A DNA stretch of 64,000 bases, from the NCBI GenBank assembly GCA_963082875.1, contig OY720097.1, forward strand, positions 11,354,501-11,418,500, read 5' to 3'. The stretch's first letter is position 1, and each line of letters starts with the position of its first letter. The notes under the pieces were generated by a model. The model was not told where the DNA came from. It was given only the letters and a program-made list of their open reading frames with translations, and did not search any database. A program made the translations under genes and the position numbers. The DNA comes from Corella eumyota. Its lineage: Eukaryota; Chordata; Ascidiacea; Phlebobranchia; Corellidae. Shown in pieces: positions 50,044 through 60,910 of the stretch.

Positions 50044-51778
50044 CTACAATTTCGTCATTTCTTTGCTGATGTTCCACAATCGTTCCGCTGACTTATCATT
50101 TCGTGCTTGTTTGCTTTCTTTAGTGATTTTAAAGTTGCTAAGTAAAAATTGACAATAGTAAGTATTTTTTCGAGAAACGAAATTTAATTTCAAGTTTTTA
50201 GAAAACTACACTTCAATGCGCAAACCTGAAATATTTGCCGCTCGTATTTTCTAATTGAGGCGCAATAGCACAAAATATAGTCGTCTGCGCCCCTTGTTTA
50301 GAATCAACCCAAATTAGTGATTCGACAATAGGCATGTACGAAAAAAGAAGACGACATTTCCAAAGAAAATTGCCTCCTGTTCGGTTAATGTGTCTAGTAA
50401 TGTCAGTTTGGACGTATCCGGGATGAACGCTATTTGCAGTTACGCCAGTACCTTAATATAAAATAATTCTTTTTTAAATTAAGGGGTACTTTGTTTTTTT
50501 GTTTTAAACATGGCAAAAGTCATATCTACATTTACCCTCTAGTTTTTTGCAGAGTTCTCTTGTAAATAGAACGTTCATAAGTTTGCTTTGGTAATACCCG
50601 TTTTGGTCTTTATAATTTGTGCTCATGTTTAAATCGTTCCAATTTATCGAGCCTTTTTCGTGTAAAATAGAAGAAAGGTTTATAATTCGAGAAGGCGCAC
50701 TTTTCTGAACAATATAAAACGAATTACGAGCATTTGACAATAACACTTATATTCTTAAAACACATATTTTCTAGATTTGTTATAACTTTAGACTAGACTG
50801 AAATTTTGTTTAACAATCTTTGAATTTTAGTCAAATATTTCCTAACTAACCTTTAGTAAATCCAGCAGGAGATTGGTTAGTAGAAAATGACTTAGATGGT
50901 TTACTTGTAATTGCATTTCGAAACCATCTTCAGTTGTTGTTTGAGGACACATCATGACACCTAACCATAAAAACAATACATTACAACACTTAGCATCGTA
51001 TTGATTCAGGTTTTCTTGTTACGTTTTACATGCGACATAACTTTTTCGACAGTTAAAAATTTATAGTTTTGTTCACAACAAAATCACAATTTTTGTTTGT
51101 GTCGGCATTGCTAAATTTCGGTAAGTTAATTATGTTTTAAATTAATCTATTACATACACGAAAGAAACTATTAAAGCACAATTAATTAACGTCGGGTAAT
51201 TTACCAGCATTGTTGACCAAAATATCCAGCCTACTTTCTTCTTTGTTTATGGCATCTGCAAAATCCCTTACGCTTTTAAATGAGGCAAGGTTTAATGGTT
51301 TAAATACAATTAGTTCCGCTTTGCATTCGCTTGATGCTATTATCTAATAAAAACAATCTAATTGTTTAATTGTTATCATACCTATGCCAATGCTTAATAC
51401 AACTAAAATATATACACTCTTTTCAAAGTAAGTGTATTAAGGTTTAACTGGTATGAAAATAAAAATAAATGTTTCTTGTGGTTTATTAAATAAACTACTT
51501 ATAAAGTTAAAAGCTAACAAATATGACCTGTTATCTTTTTAAGCATTATAAATATTTGATGCATAAGCATGCTTTACAAATCTAAAACCAACCCTTTCTC
51601 GTGCTGCGGTTGCTTTTTCCGAATTTCGGCAAGCTAAAATAATCTTAGCTCCCCTTTTAGCAAAATCAAGCGCAGTTTCATATCCTATTCCCGAGTTAGA
51701 TCCAGTAATAATGGCTGTTTTGCCTGTTAGTTGAATATTGCTTTCGACCAAGCCAGTATTGCTTACAGTAAGCGACAT
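50044..51778 (-). CDS. Retinol dehydrogenase-like short-chain dehydrogenase
   Basis: NAD(P)-dependent SDR of the RDH11-14 group, which oxidise or reduce retinoids and other lipid aldehydes. Six exons in transcript order (51593-51778, 51205-51343, 50851-50960, 50536-50704, 50226-50451, 50044-50137) give 307 residues. Visible motifs are the cofactor site [19 protein letters not shown], the catalytic Ser in INLSS, and Tyr182/Lys186 in YYQSK. The region [11 protein letters not shown] is typical of the group, and the last exon ([22 protein letters not shown]) follows the RDH pattern. No N-terminal membrane anchor is apparent, unlike RDH11 and RDH12. Without the last exon a stop would follow KYFRFAH, but the shared frame and homology favour the spliced form. 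The exact substrate cannot be told. Confidence 0.92.
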
Positions 51779-53453
51779 TGTTTTGTTTTAAATATAAACG
51801 TATCAGTTTTTTGTGTGTTTACATCATGTTGCTTCGCATCACTAAAAGCACAAATTAGATCTTTTTACATAAAACAACATATGAGACTACATGAGCAATT
51901 ATATCTGTAAATCCGACATCACGTTTTAAGCAATAAATAGAATAATTTCGGGCTGCCATATCTTTTTATCACATTGCATATCAAAAAAGCCATTTGCAGT
52001 TTCCAAAAACGCCAAAATTAATAACGTTTTTTCCAAAAAACTGCACTTTTTAAGGCTAAGATTAATGATTAGATAATTGGTTATCTAAAAACTACGTCAT
52101 TGCTTTTAAATAGACCCAGGTACTACATTTTATTTCTTATTCTACCTGAATGAAAAAATACCAGTTAAAGCGCGTCCTTTAAAAAACACTAACTTAATAC
52201 AATTAAATTAAAATACTTTATCGTTACCTTAGTTTTTAATACAAATACTGAATTGTTTTATCCAAATATTTGCAAGCCTTTTTTTATATTGCATTTGATA
52301 TTCTGGCATTGAAATACACGCTAAACTTTATAAGTTAAACTACAAAGTATTACAAGTTTAATTTATATTTTATATAAGACTTACTTTATAATGCTGTAAC
52401 TAAATACTTCAATGACAGTATGAATCGGCTTGTTAAACACAGTAAAGCGAATGAGTGACTCAGGTTGAGTTGTGAACTTTTCAACCCATCGAAAGCTCTC
52501 ATGTGGATACCAAAATGTCGCTTTACTTACGTAATAGCGGGACTACTCTGTTCAACCAAAACAATAGGTTTATTAATAACATTTTTTAAGATTATTACCT
52601 TTATTACTTTTATGATTTAGTAAGTAGTACAGGTAAGAAGTAAATATTAAAAAAGTCGGTTTATGTAATTTAAATTTTATACATAAATAAACAATTAGAC
52701 AAATATAATAATAATATAACAAATATAATACATATACCAACGTTTAATATTTTTTTATATGTTGTTGTGTAAGTTAACTACTGGAATAGTTTATCCCCAA
52801 TATATAAAAATTGTGTAATATCTTTTGTTAAACATTTTAGGGTTACAACTCTTGTTAAACCATGTTAGTTTTTCTAGCAACGGTTGTTATGTTTAAAAAT
52901 GAAATCTCGTAGGTGATTTGCTATGAGCGGCACAGTTTCTTGTTAAGTTTGTACCCACGGCTGAATGATATAAAGCGTATAATTATTACGACTATGTTAA
53001 AAGATAAACAATTTTTTTGAAGTAAAATAATTTTATATCAGCGTATTAGTAAATATTATCCGTTCCGTTTGCTCAGTCTGTCACTGTCAGTAGACGCTAA
53101 GTATTATACAATAAGTTATCGAGCAAACGAGCTTGGTCTGCAACCTGCATGGGCAGTGGACAGTTGGTAAAGTAAGGATATCCATAAAAATTGGCGTTTT
53201 TAACATCAGTTATGCTATTTTTGGTACTAGCTGACCAGATAATATCAATTGTAGTAAAACAACGTAGTCACAAGAGTATTTGGATGAGATTCCTTTTTTA
53301 GTTTAACTTCTGCATTTGCTTATGTTTTACAACAAAAATTTATTTAACAACTCATCTATTATTGTTCATTAAAAAACATTTGTCATTCTTGTGTCTTACT
53401 TACAGTAAATCTAAATTTTTTAAACAAATAACTAGGAATACATTTTAAATATA
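51779..53453. other. Divergent intergenic region, SDR gene and TXNDC9
   Basis: About 1.7 kb between opposite start codons. An AP-1-type TGACTCA lies at 52456-52462. An unpaired acceptor (cttacttacag, ending at 53405) is 48 bases before the TXNDC9 start. No coding segment is supported. Confidence 0.45.
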
Positions 53454-54537
53454 ATGGAAGCAGCAATTGAAAACCAGCTCATGCAAGCTGCTCAGCTTGT
53501 TGAACAGCAACTTGATTCAGAAATTAAACGCTTGGATAATTTAGATGAAGATGAGTTGGATAAAATTCGTGAAAGAAGATTGCAAGCAATGAAAAAAGCA
53601 CAGAATTTAAAACAAGTTTGTTCTTACAGTTTATGCTAATACACATATTTTTTAAAAAGGTTTTCATTTCTAATTAGCTTTTTATTAAAGGAATGGCAAA
53701 GTAAAGGACATGGAACCTTCACTGAACTTTCTTCAGAAAAAGAATTCTTTGATGTTTGCAAAGAAAGCAAAAATGTCGTCTGTCATTTTTACAAAAGCAC
53801 AACATTCCGGTTGGTTAAATCGCTTATAGTCATAACCTTATAAAATTGCTAGAAAATATCACTAATTGTTTTTAATTTTACAGATGCAAAATCCTTGATG
53901 GTCATTTATCAACACTTGCACAAAATCATCTTGAAACCAGATTTATTAAACTTGATGTAGAAAAGGCTCCATTTTTAACTCAACGCTTAGGAATTCGGGT
54001 CATACCAACAATGGGCCTTATTAAAGATGGAAAAACTCAGGTATTTAAAGGGAGTTAAGTCCTTTATTTTTAGGTTTATTTGTCTTAAATATTTAATCGA
54101 TTCTTGTCATTATTTTCTGTTTGCACTAAGTGTCACAAAATAGGGAAGTGTTTTTTTCTAAATGAATGTTTGTAGTTATTCTTTAGGGTAAATTTGGTAG
54201 TTTTAACTTTATAAAAAGATTAGCTTTATAAAAGAATTAGCTTAATTGAACTTTATAGCTTAAGTGATATTTTTCCCAATATGTTTTGCTATTAAACATT
54301 TTGTATTACTTTTAGGGTTATATTGTAGGATTTACTGATATGGGAAATTGTGACGATTTTTCCACTGATATGTTAGAATGGAGACTAGGTTTAAGTGAGA
54401 TTATAACCTACAAAGGTGATTTGTCTAATCCACCTGATAACAGAAAAACTGAGAAGAAAAGTACAGCCTCAACTTCTAAAAAGACAATCAGAGGAAAAGA
54501 TGATGATGATAGTGATATAGATTCAGACTTTGAATAA
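53454..54537 (+). CDS. TXNDC9: Thioredoxin domain-containing protein 9 (phosducin-like 3)
   Basis: Co-chaperone of the CCT chaperonin that modulates folding of actin and tubulin. Four exons (53454-53615, 53691-53809, 53884-54040, 54316-54537) give 219 residues. The N-terminal helix is acidic ([20 protein letters not shown]), followed by [16 protein letters not shown], a thioredoxin fold lacking the CxxC redox pair (TTFRCKILD, as in human), [28 protein letters not shown] and LEWRLG. The tail [13 protein letters not shown] matches the human ending. The missing CxxC is normal for this family. Convergent with MCTS1 with only 174 bases between stop codons. Confidence 0.97.
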
Positions 54538-54711
54538 ATTTCTTCAATGTTTTTCAATTTAAAAACGACAAATTATTAGCTGGTGATTTCATAATATTTT
54601 ATTGTTGAAATTTAACCAAATATTTAATATGTGGTAAAAAAAATCTTTTAAATTTTTTTTATGTAATGACCTGATAAAACATTTTTGAGTATTCAACTGA
54701 AAAAATGTTTA
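54538..54711. other. Short convergent 3' flanks of TXNDC9 and MCTS1
   Basis: Only 174 bases separate the two stop codons. No strong aataaa hexamer lies between them on the + strand, so the 3' untranslated regions may overlap the opposite gene. Confidence 0.45.
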
Positions 54712-55898
54712 TCATCTATTTGCTCTTAGATGCCATAATCCGTCATTCAAATAATGGATGGTTTCAATTCCTATTCCCTTGTTAACTTTTAATCTAAAAC
54801 AAATGTACAGAAATGTAAATTGAATAAACATAACTCTTTTTAAAAATACAGTTCTATAAATTAAAAAAAATTTTATGGATATAAAAACAACTTTAAACTT
54901 TAATATTTACATTTCGGTGGCATCCATTTTCATTAAACCGATTGCTAATGAATGTTCTTTTCCTTCAGCATGTACAGCCTTAAACAAAAAAATTAGTCAA
55001 AAATTATTTACTGGTAATTGTGTTGTTGTTGCATTGCATGTTTATTTTTGTATATTTTAAATACATGTATACCAACCACAACAGTGTTGCTTTTTATATC
55101 GGAATCTAGTTTTGCACCGGGCGAAGTTAAACCAGGGCACATTATATTGGCACCACTTAAAACAAATTTAATAGCCCCTCTATCTACTTGCTGCTTAGGT
55201 AAAATAAATGGATCTAAATTTAAAATTTATTAAAAATTTTGGGGATTTATATCATGTTAAGTAAGGTTATTGTGGCAATATTTATGTGATCCTTTAAAAT
55301 TTGTTTTGGGTTTGAGAAAGAGCTTAAATAGTTTAATTGTTAAATGATCAAAGCTTACATTTATGTAGAAGTTTTAAAGTAGGGTACCAGGTAACCTCTC
55401 TTTGTTTAAAAAATAAACATTCATTTCCCACAGTAAGAATTTCAATATGATCATGACTAAAACAAAATTAATCATTAAAAGTGTTTTTACATTTAAAAAC
55501 ATTTTAAAAAGCCAGTATTTGATAATGAATAATTGATCAAAAAATTTTACCATTTTATTATTTTTGCATTCTCTTTCTTTGGCCATATGTCTAATAAATA
55601 TGGTTCCAATTTTGGCATCTGCTCAATTACAGCTGCTCTTATTTGTCTTTGTACCGAACTTTTTAGTTGATTTGTTGATGATATATTTTCAGATTCATCA
55701 AATCTAAAAAAATTGTATAGAACTTTACCTAAATGCCTAATCTGGTAGTTAGATTATTTAACAGTTATTTAAATTTATTAATTTAAATACATGGAAGTAT
55801 GTAGTTGCATATACAGATATATGGTATAACAAATAAAATTTAAAATATACAAATCATTACACAAATATTTAAAGTTTATTAACTCACTTTCGAAACAT
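54712..55898 (-). CDS. MCTS1: Malignant T-cell-amplified sequence 1 (MCT-1)
   Basis: Ribosome-associated PUA-domain factor that works with DENR in translation re-initiation and 40S recycling. Six exons in transcript order (55888-55898, 55551-55703, 55359-55456, 55077-55213, 54911-54978, 54712-54793) give 182 residues, close to the human protein. The first coding exon is only 11 bases (MFRK start). Landmarks are [52 protein letters not shown] and the PUA end [20 protein letters not shown]. The donor after residue block SNTVV is gttggt, which is weak, but it restores the exact human spacing. It shares a divergent promoter with DBR1. Confidence 0.96.
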
Positions 55899-56342
55899 TT
55901 TGATATCGAGTAATGCTTCTCGGACGTTTAGTAAAATAAACACCTAAATCAAAGGAATTATGAAATCAACAAATTATCTGATTTTAACCAGTCATGCGTA
56001 TCAAAAATTACATAGGTTGCCAAAAAGGAAATTTTGTTTTATAACATAATATTTTCTTGAACAGTTTTGTTTGTTTTAAAACAACTTTAAATATTTGATT
56101 AGTTTAAAAACAGTTTTTGTTAAATAAAAATATGTTTATTATTTTATTTTTTATTAAGATAATGAGTTTATAAAATCTTAATAAGATTTAAAAAAATGGT
56201 TAGTTTAAATATTAAAATCTGGGAAGCACTGTTATGACGTCACTGCGTAGTATGTCAATCAAGTTTTCAAGCGGTTTTACACATTGTTTTGATGACAGAT
56301 TTTCAGTAAAACCTATTAATTTGTCTTAAAACAGCTTTTAAC
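55899..56342. promoter_or_regulatory. Bidirectional promoter of MCTS1 and DBR1
   Basis: 444 bases between divergent start codons. A perfect CRE palindrome TGACGTCA lies at 56235-56242, about 100 bases before the DBR1 ATG. Acceptor-like sites lie 45 bases before the MCTS1 start (tttgatttag on -) and 36 bases before the DBR1 start (gattttcag, ending at 56306). Confidence 0.55.
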
Positions 56343-59300
56343 ATGCATATAGCCATAGAAGGTTGTTGTCACGGTGCTTTAGATAAAATATATGAAACTT
56401 TACAATATATTGAAGAAAAGGAGCAAATTAAAATAAGCATTTTGCTTTGCTGTGGCGATTTTGAGTCGATTCGTGATGAAGCTGATTTGCAATGCATGGC
56501 AGTACCTGATAAGTACAAGTCAATGCAAAATTTTTGGCAATATTATTCTGGAGTGAAAAAGGCACCTTGCCTTACGGTGTTTATTGGAGGAAATCATGAA
56601 GCTTCAAACTATTTACAAGTATGTATATACAGTTGAATTTAACTTCTTTTAAGCATTTTCTTGAAATGCTGTTGCTAGTTTGGTTTGACGATATTGGTAA
56701 TTCAGTGTAGTTTTTTGCATTTGTTTATTTTGGTGTGGAAAAGCTGATTTGACGGCCTAGACATAAAGTTAAATTGACTTTGGTAGTTTTGAATAATATT
56801 TTACATAATTGTCTGATAATTATTGTAGTTGTTTTTGACTCGGGCTACTATTTTTATTGCATTGTGCGTAAAAGCAGTGGGGATTGAATCCAGAAACTCG
56901 TGTAGTAAAACCAAATGTTTTAAGCATGGCATTTGCTGTTGGTACACCAAGTTGTCTGTTTATGTTAATTAATGTAATTTTTGATTTTGGGGTTAAACAC
57001 ACTTTCTCAAAGTGCGTTTTGGTATTCTTGAATAACAATAATTGTCTTTCTGACGTTACATTGTAGGAGTTGTTATACCTAAAATTTATTACCTATATGA
57101 ACATTGGAATTTATTTGTTTAAATAAGAAGGTAAACAAGTTATGTACGCTATATCAAGTTTATTGCCTAGTAAACTCTAATGATTTTTTAGTGAACTATA
57201 TAAATATTACTTTTTTTATAGACCTACATGCAATACATATATTGGCATTGCAATTTTAATTATATATAATACAACACAATGCTTTATGCTTTAATATTGC
57301 AAATCTAAAATAACTAATGTAAAATTTGTTTCTCAACTGCATTTTGTCTCTTGAACGTAATTAGAAAATTTGTTATTATTTTAAATTAGGAACTTCCATA
57401 CGGTGGTTGGGTAGCTCCTAACATCTACTATCTTGGTTATGCCGGTGTTATCAACTATAAGGGTCTTAGGATATCAGGCATTTCGGGCATTTTTAAACAA
57501 CATGATTACTCTAAAGGTCATTATGAGAAACCACCTTATAGTGAACAAACCAAACGAAGTGTTTATCATATAAGAAATACTGAAGTGTTTAGGTGCTACA
57601 AAGAAATAACTAAGTTTAACTAGTTTTAATATTTGTTTTTTTCAAAATTTTTAAAAGTGTAGTTACTTAATAAAATTTATATTGACTAAAATAGGAATAC
57701 ACTACTAAGGCATTACAGGCTTAACTTTAATTAATATTGAAATGTATGATGATAAAAAACAAACAGATTCTACCATAAAATTAGTAATGTAGGCTTTGTT
57801 TTTTTTACCAGAGTAACTAATGCAACCAAATTTTATTGTACACAGATTAAAGCAGGTAAAATTACCAATGGATATCATGATGTCGCATGATTGGCCAAAT
57901 GGAATTGTTCATCATGGTGATGTGAATAATTTAATTCGAAAAAAGAGACATTTTGAAAGTATATCAAAAATCAATATAAATTTATTACGATCATTATTTT
58001 AAAAGTTTTTGATAATTTATTTTTATTTAAATTGTTTTAGTTTCACTGGTTAGTGAATTTAGACCATGGATAAACAATTTTATAATTTTTAGAGGATATT
58101 AGAATTAACCAGCTTGGTAGCTTGCCTGCTTGGCAACTTTTAAATCTTGTGCAACCAAAATATTGGTTTTCTGGGCACTTGCATGTTAAGTTTGCTGCTG
58201 TGGTTGAACATAAACAAAACAACACAACAACAAACAACAAGGTTTTAGCAACAAATAAATATTTACCCAAAAAATAACAAATTTTGAAAAATGTTGAAAA
58301 ATTTAATTTAAAATAAAATTTAAATATTAAACACATTGTAGACTACTCAATTTCTTGCATTGGACAAGTGCTTGCCACAAAGAGATTTCTTGCAAGTTTT
58401 GAAAATTGAATCCACTGATAATTCATCAGGTAGAAAACTTGAAAAAAACACTTTTTTTTAATTACACTTGTCCTTAAGTTTAAAATTTTAATTTTGTGTA
58501 GATAAGCTTATGTATGATGCAGAGTGGTTAGCAATACTAAAAGAAACAAATGAATTAACATCAACCAGTCCAATGTCTTTCTTATTACCAACAGAAGGAC
58601 TAAATGAGAAGTGGGATTACAGTGTAGATGCAACAAAAATTGAAAAAGTATGCATTAACTTAGTTTTATTATTTTTGTTTTCTTGGTTTAAGTAAGGGTT
58701 TTGTTTTACATGAAATTTTTTTTTTTTAAATTTTTAATTTCAATTTGTTTTAGATTGTTGAAGATTTTGACAATGATTTAACAATTCCAGAAAATTTTCA
58801 ACCAGATTCTTCTTGTATATACAATCCAGAAAACCATTTTCCCTTTAAAACAGTTGAATGTCGAATTAACTCACAGACAACAAAATTTTGTGCCAAATTG
58901 CAAATTAAAGACCCTTTAGCAACTTTGTTGCAGGTGAGTAGTTTTTGTTGCTTAAAGTAGATTTTCATTAAATTCTGACTAAATAAAATTAAGCCTTAAA
59001 TGCTCTCTAAGAAATATTTTGACTTAAAAAAATAATATTTTCTTAAAAATTGTTTTATGTTTTGTCATATAAATTTTAAAAACTTTTTTTTTTGGTATCA
59101 AGCCAGAAGAAACTGTTGTAATTAACCCAGATGAAATTGATATTGATGACGATGAAGGTAAACTTTTAGTGTTGTTTGTTTAATTTGCGAATTTAATTGC
59201 TTATGCAGTGTTTTTTTAGTTTAGGTAAAAAAAAACTATTTTATTTGATGCATATTTTGACATATTTCATCAATCTCATTTATCATCGATTTCTTTTAAA

Positions 59301-60044
59301 AAATATACCTGCCTTAAATTTTGACTTTACTTGTTTATAATGAAGAAGAACTCGAAGATACCAAAAACAGTGGTGAAGTTGTTTTAAGTGATCCCACAGA
59401 ATCAAGTGATCCTACAGAGTCGACTGCCACCACATCCCTCTCTTCTTTGTCCAGTGCAGAAGAAGAAGATAATAAAAACAAGTAAAAAATATATATTTAG
59501 TTTTTCAATTTTAGACTTGGCTAGGTTTTTTGGCTAAGCTAATTAAAAAAATTTTATAAACGAATTAAACACATAAAATTATTTAAAGCTATGATTTCTA
59601 AATTATTTCATTTTGCTATGTTTTTATCAACTAATTTTAATTTACCAAAATCTATTTATTTAATTAAAATTTTTAATGCATTTATTTTTTCCAAAAAATT
59701 TTACAAATTTGAAATTATTTAGAAAATCTGATTCCTCACACATTAAAACCCCAATCAGGCTAGCTGCTAATTTTACGATGAAATTACCCTCACCCAAAAA
59801 TTCATCATCTCTAGTATTGCCACAACCTATTAATGATATAAACAACACCAATAATGAAAATAAAACTGAAACCTATTTGCCTAAACCCCTAAAAAGGGGC
59901 AACAGCAATAAAAGGTCAAGTGACCCTGATTCTGAACTATCAGAAAATAATACAGAAGCCTTAATTTCAGTGCCCTTAAATCGTAAATTTAAAAGAAGAA
60001 ATCAAGCAGTTTATGCTTCACAAAGTGAAGACGATAATATTTAA
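56343..60044 (+). CDS. DBR1: RNA lariat debranching enzyme
   Basis: Metallophosphoesterase that cuts the 2'-5' bond of intron lariats in the nucleus. Ten exons (56343-56618, 57390-57592, 57846-57958, 58093-58241, 58342-58429, 58502-58647, 58754-58933, 59103-59157, 59346-59481, 59723-60044) give 555 residues (human 544). Metal-binding motifs are complete: GCCHG (Cys8, His10), CGDFE (Asp39), GGNHE (Asn84, His85), SHDWP and SGHLH. The lariat-recognition region [16 protein letters not shown] is nearly identical to human, as is [17 protein letters not shown] low-complexity acidic, Ser-rich region leads to a basic C-terminus ([12 protein letters not shown]), which is conserved with human and is a likely nuclear signal. 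A SINE lies in intron 1. Confidence 0.97.
56715..56935 (-). mobile_element. tRNA-derived SINE copy in DBR1 intron 1
   Basis: Diverged copy with gcctagacataaagttaaa, ttttgaataatattttacat, gtctgataattattgtag, ctcgggctac and the end aaagcagtggggattgaatc followed by actcgtgtagtaaaaccaaa. On the minus strand the end gives a B-box-like gattcaatccc. Confidence 0.6.
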
Positions 60045-60910
60045 GTTTTATTGTTTTAAATAGATTTTAGTTTGTATTTTGTTAACTGTACTGTACAGTA
60101 TTTTGTTCTGTGATTGTTACAAATTTAAAAAAAATTCAATCCAAAATCATAATTGTCTCATTTTTAATGTTCTGATAACAGAAAATTTTGATTTAAATGG
60201 TACTTTAGTTTATTTTGTTTGTGAAAAATAAATAAATTTGTCAGCAACCTTTGAATTATTTTTTAGTAAATGTTTTTAAGTTTTGCTGTAAGATCGGGTC
60301 GAAAGTTTTTAAGAGTCTTTACTGTTTTAACAAGACAGCATAGACGGATAAGAAGAGTTTTGATAAAACCATAGATGCAATAATATAACTCACCAGTAAA
60401 ATTTTACATTAAATTCCGTATGAGTGTTTCTATAGTAAAACTTTGTGGGATCTTTAAGTTTGTGATATTCCGAACATATAAAAAATTTTAAAAAAATTGT
60501 TGGCAACATGACTATAGAATGTCTGTAGCTATAGAAACAAATTTTGCTTTTCAAATGGTGGAAAGTTAGTTAGAGCTTATGTATTAATTTTTTTTGCAGT
60601 TAGCACAATTAAGCTAATTTTTTTATGCGTACTGTTTTAATTTAAACTTGATATATAAAATAAATTGTTATTAGTTAAGGTAATTTTTACGAAAACCTTT
60701 TTCAAAAACAATTGTACGCGCTTATTTTCTTGCAAACAGACAACAATTTACGATAACTTTGGCCGCGCAGAATTCATTCAAAAGTATATTTAAACTGAAC
60801 AAATAAAACGTATTTTTAATATAAATTGTAAAAAGCTTTTTTTACCAGAAAAAGAAAATTTTTAAATAGAATAAAATTGTAAATTAAAAGTGTAACGAGA
60901 GCTTTTCATC
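60045..60910. other. Intergenic region between DBR1 and DNAH1
   Basis: About 0.87 kb between two plus-strand genes. aataaataaat near 60228 fits a DBR1 poly(A) signal. A tttttttaccag acceptor-like site ends at 60848, 62 bases before the DNAH1 ATG. No coding segment is seen. Confidence 0.5.

Noticed and set aside
50226-50451. Early end of the SDR protein at KYFRFAH followed by stop
   Set aside because: Reading through the donor is less likely than splicing to 50044-50137, which restores the RDH-family C-terminus.
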